A stretch of DNA of 64,000 nucleotides from NCBI RefSeq assembly GCF_050624435.1, contig NC_134540.1, forward strand, positions 102,577,739 to 102,641,738, read 5' to 3'. A program made the translations under genes and the position numbers. The notes below the pieces were generated by a model. It was not told the DNA's origin and did no database searches. It saw only the letters and a list, made by a program, of their open reading frames with translations. Every line of letters begins with the position of its first letter. Position 1 is the stretch's first letter. Positions 60,595-64,000 of this stretch are shown piece by piece. Origin of the DNA: Tenrec ecaudatus. Its lineage: Eukaryota > Chordata > Mammalia > Afrosoricida > Tenrecidae.

Positions 60595-61620
60595 CTGCAA
60601 GAAAATACACAGAACACTCATGATTGTGATCTATATGCATTGAGTTCTAATAAACCACAACCCTCCATAATAAACCCCATTTCATTCATCTGCAACAATT
60701 TTGTTTTGTTTTTACAGGGGTCTTTGCATTTTATGAGGCAACTATGCGAAATTCATTCTTTTAAACAAGTAAAGGCATGTATTTGATCGCTCTGTGTTTA
60801 TTATATCAGTCAAATAGCAACTGCCCTGCACTGTCCCAGCTAGGCTCCTATGTAGTAGTTTTGTTTTCCATGAGGAAGCAAGCTCTACCTGACTCATGAG
60901 TAACTATTAAGTCATAGAGCTTCCTGACCTATTGCAAGGCCGGTCAAGTACTCAGCGAGTGGAGGCACCTTGTCAGGAGCAATCGAAAATGAACGTCTAG
61001 CCTCATGACATATACCTCTTCTTTGAATCTAGAAGTCAGGAGAATAAACACGTTTCCCCATTACTCTTCCGATCCTACGAGTCATAATTGACTCAATGTC
61101 TGTGAGTGTTTTATTTTTTGAATCGCCAAATACTTACTTTGCAAGCCATTATTAAAGCCCAATAACTAAGGATACCAATAGCCATTATATGACCCCATCA
61201 GTTTCATTGCCTCTGCGCCCGCACGTACTCTTTATTATAAACAACCAATGAGGACCTTAATCATCCTGGAACTATCGGACCTAGGTCCTTCCATGGCGCT
61301 CAGTGTCAAATGAGTGTCCAGGGGATCCTTTCCTCCTTTCAGTATATAGCTTCTTGGTATGACTTTGGCAGGGAGAGGAGGAAACTACTTTGTGACTGTT
61401 TCTCAGAAAATCTATGCTTTGAATTCCATTACTTCATAGTCTTCTGCTCTATTCCTGGACATAACAGGCTTATTCCAAAAAGCCCCCCTTCTCTTCCACC
61501 GTTACTTCATAGGAAGAAAGGGCTCTCTTTTTCTTCCATGTGAAGCGCTATGTGGTAGGCGTAACCTGGCCTTATGATCAACCCCGGCATAGAACGCTGA
61601 GCCATGGCTCGATACTGCAC
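60595..61620 (-). other. ITGBL1: ITGBL1 last intron
   Basis: Phase 1 intron of 1,026 bp between the two ITGBL1 exons. Apart from a decayed AfroSINE (about 60905-61115) it is single-copy as far as I can tell. Confidence 0.85.
60905..61115 (+). mobile_element. AfroSINE fragment, sense, decayed
   Basis: The 3' half is recognisable: CCTACGAGTCATAATTGACT followed by CAATGTCTGTGAGTGTTTT, the usual SINE tail. The 5' half is very diverged. It lies in the ITGBL1 intron. Confidence 0.5.
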
Positions 61621-61734
61621 CTGTACAAATGAGGCCATCATGTTGGTCACAGTCCCTGTCGTCACAGTCGCAAAATTCCCCCGAAACATACCATTCCTGG
61701 GTGGAACAAATGCATTTTCCACAGTGACAAGAAC
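61621..61734 (-). CDS. ITGBL1: ITGBL1 penultimate coding exon (one integrin EGF-like repeat)
   Basis: A 114-bp exon, phase 1 at both ends and so a symmetric 38-codon module, bounded by the acceptor TTTGTGATTTCAG and the donor ACAG|GTGCAG. The translation reads (G)SCHCGKCIC, then [11 protein letters not shown] and DHDG-type residues up to LICTG. It carries eight cysteines in the order typical of integrin-beta EGF-like repeats, which are disulfide-bonded extracellular modules. An upstream ATG in frame at 61807 is only intronic read-through, not a start. With the final exon, 68 C-terminal residues of ITGBL1 are present. No defect is seen. Confidence 0.96.
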
Positions 61735-64000
61735 CTGAAATCACAAAGAATATTACCCCCAGACAGTTTATAACTAAAGCTTTCAGTACAAACTGGGATA
61801 TTTTCACAGCCTGGCAAAGGTGAAAGCTTATTGAATAGATGGGTTGCTCAGAGGGGGGCTTTCCTGGCTATAATCCAAAAAGGTTATCCAGGAAAGGCTT
61901 CATTAAACCTCTAGACAGTTGCAATCAGCCTTGAGCAAAGATTCCACAGCCTAGCCTGGTTACAATACCCGTGAGTGTGAAATGTGGCTGAGTTTTACAG
62001 CCTTCCCAAATGGAATATATCTATATATGTTTCTCTCAACTGAATTATGATTTCAAAGTGCCTGCTACTGAAGGGAATCTAGGAATCTAATGGTAAATCC
62101 TGTCAAATGAAGATGCCCCTTATAAACAAAAGAACGTTTCAAGTGTCGTGCTTACTAATTTTCATTCTTATTTTTGTTTTTTTCTCAATTATGTACTTAC
62201 TGTACACACCGCCACTGTGAGTGGCTTCGTATGTTGCTAAAAATGCACACACAATAACTTGGCAGACGCGGTCAAGGATTCTCTCCTCTAACTGATCCCA
62301 CCAAGGCGTTCTCTCGTTAGTGTCCAGGTTTGCCTACCATTCCCGCTGTCTCTTGCCTTCCTCCTCGTGTTTCCTACCTAATGAAAACATGTCGGTAAAA
62401 GGTAGATATGTCAATTAAATGACTTCACAAAGAGGAGAAAAAAAATCTCTTAGTCTAAATGTCCTTAGAAGAGGGAGCTTCCAAAAAAGTTCCTGGGAAA
62501 AAAAGGAATTAAAAGGTAACAGAAAATTTCCATACATTTTCTGAAGCCCTCACACCTAATAGGTTGTAGATCCTCACGTGACAAAACTATTTCTTCAATA
62601 GCAGGGAAGACACATGTGAAAGTTGACCGCTTTAAAATCAAACTAAAAGATAGTGATCATTCAAATGTTTGGGTTAATATCACTTTCAGAGAAAATGAAG
62701 TAGACAGATTTGGTAAGTTCACAAGATACTGGGAGAAGGGGAAGCAGGAAATAATTTAAATGGCATTGTATTTAAGAATGAGTTAGCAATCAAAATGATT
62801 TGTATGATGTGGGAAGGAATGTGAGCGTTTTCCAGATCTCGAGAAAGGAATCATGTTAAAGTGCCCCCCGCATCACTAGTTACTATTTCAGACGATGGAA
62901 ACCGATAGAAGCATTTTAGTTCAGTCATTCCCATTGGCCAATGGAATTCTCACCGTTCCTCATTGAACTGCTCAAAGTCTGAGAGTCATCCAGGAGATAT
63001 AGCTGTATGCAGAGACTAGTATTTCGGATTATTTTTAATTTCTTGTTTAGTCAGACCATGCTTTTACTTATTCTTGACTTATTTGGCAGCATATGGGCTG
63101 ATATTTATGCTCTTGGGCAAAATCCAGACAAATGTCAGTTCTGATGACTGATTGATGGCTTTTTGGTTTTCGGGACCCAATGAGCTGGTCCTCCTAGATC
63201 ACTCTACTAGAGATTGTAGCTACCCAGTGGTTTTGTCCAGACAGAGTTCCTTTGATTTACATGTTTATTTATTCCTATTTTAAAGACATTCATCCAGAGT
63301 TCTAGGCATGGGGATTGTTCAGTATTCCACTTGTTTAGCAAATAATTATCATCTACCTGCCAATCATGAAAACTCATTGCATATCACTGGTTGCCTGAGG
63401 ACCTGCCTCAGAAGGCATCAAACTTAGTGTGTTCTTTCCATCACCAGAGGATGTTAATTATTTAAGAAATTTCCCAAGGCTTGGTTGTTTTTAAAATAGT
63501 ATCTCCTTTACAGTGTAAAATTATTTCTAAAGCAAGAGTACATGATTTCATATCTGTCAATGTACTCCATGATATTTGGGCATTAGACCTAGGATCGTTT
63601 TTATTTGTATTGTTTTAATGTTACAGTTAAAGGACAAATCTAATTTTTCCTCCTAAAAGTTATCCTTGGCTTTCAAACTGTTACAATAACTCCTCTTCAT
63701 TTTGGAAGGCTTAGCCTAAGCCACAGCAAAGTATTTTCCTAAAACTCATCTAAAAGCTAACATGGTACATATTGATGGACCCTTTGGCAAGTTAATTGCA
63801 GTACCCATAATTCTCAGTTACTGAAATTTTAGAAAGGAAAATGGGCATTGATTTCATATGTACTGTAAAATACTGGTTTTCCTCAGTTAGCCCTTCCCAC
63901 TGCTGTGCTCTTTCCTGTCTGTCAGTGCTCAGTAGATCTTAGAGAAAGGAAATTGTTCTAATGTTTGTGACACTAGAAATTGATAGCATGCAATAGTAGT
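61735..64000 (-). other. ITGBL1: ITGBL1 upstream intron, single-copy sequence
   Basis: Intron 5' of the penultimate ITGBL1 exon, running off the window. I looked for the preceding cysteine-rich exon on the - strand and did not find it. No SINE, LINE or simple repeat of note is seen. Confidence 0.6.

Overview
This is mammalian nuclear DNA: about 64 kb of intron-rich, interspersed-repeat-rich sequence with no prokaryotic gene structure. The repeats point to Afrotheria and probably a tenrec. There are about 30 tRNA-derived AfroSINE copies, many fragments of the BovB-like RTE LINE that mobilises them, and two copies of a roughly 190-bp hAT MITE that I recognise as SPIN. SPIN is known among afrotherians from the lesser hedgehog tenrec (Echinops telfairi). 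The species call is inference from repeat content.

Two protein-coding genes meet tail to tail. The + strand carries the last two coding exons of FGF14: exon 4 at 47904-48102 and exon 5 at 53343-53479. Together they encode the C-terminal 111 residues of this intracellular FGF-homologous factor, which binds voltage-gated sodium channels. The - strand carries the last two coding exons of ITGBL1, a secreted protein of integrin-beta-type EGF-like repeats: the penultimate exon at 61621-61734 and the final coding part at 60503-60594. This matches the convergent FGF14/ITGBL1 order on human chromosome 13q. The stop codons are about 7.0 kb apart, and that gap is 3'UTR sequence of one or both genes with almost no young repeats.

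Layout: 1-47903 is FGF14 intron 3, a phase 0 intron packed with transposon debris. It contains an RTE copy split by two solo LTRs (about 9.8-11.55 kb), an internally deleted mariner (12.44-13.38 kb), two SPIN MITEs (14.7 and 21.3 kb), L1-like 3' fragments with target-site duplications, and L2, MIR and L3-type fossils. 48103-53342 is FGF14 intron 4, with one L1-like insertion, one RTE copy and two SINEs. 53480 to about 60.5 kb is the shared 3' region. 60595-61620 and 61735-64000 are ITGBL1 introns.

No RNA gene, CRISPR array, CpG-island promoter, intact transposase or reverse transcriptase, or new multi-gene system could be supported. The most informative non-genic structures are the nested LTR-in-RTE stack, the SPIN copies with their target-site duplications, an RTE copy with a 5' inversion, and the convergent low-repeat gene ends.
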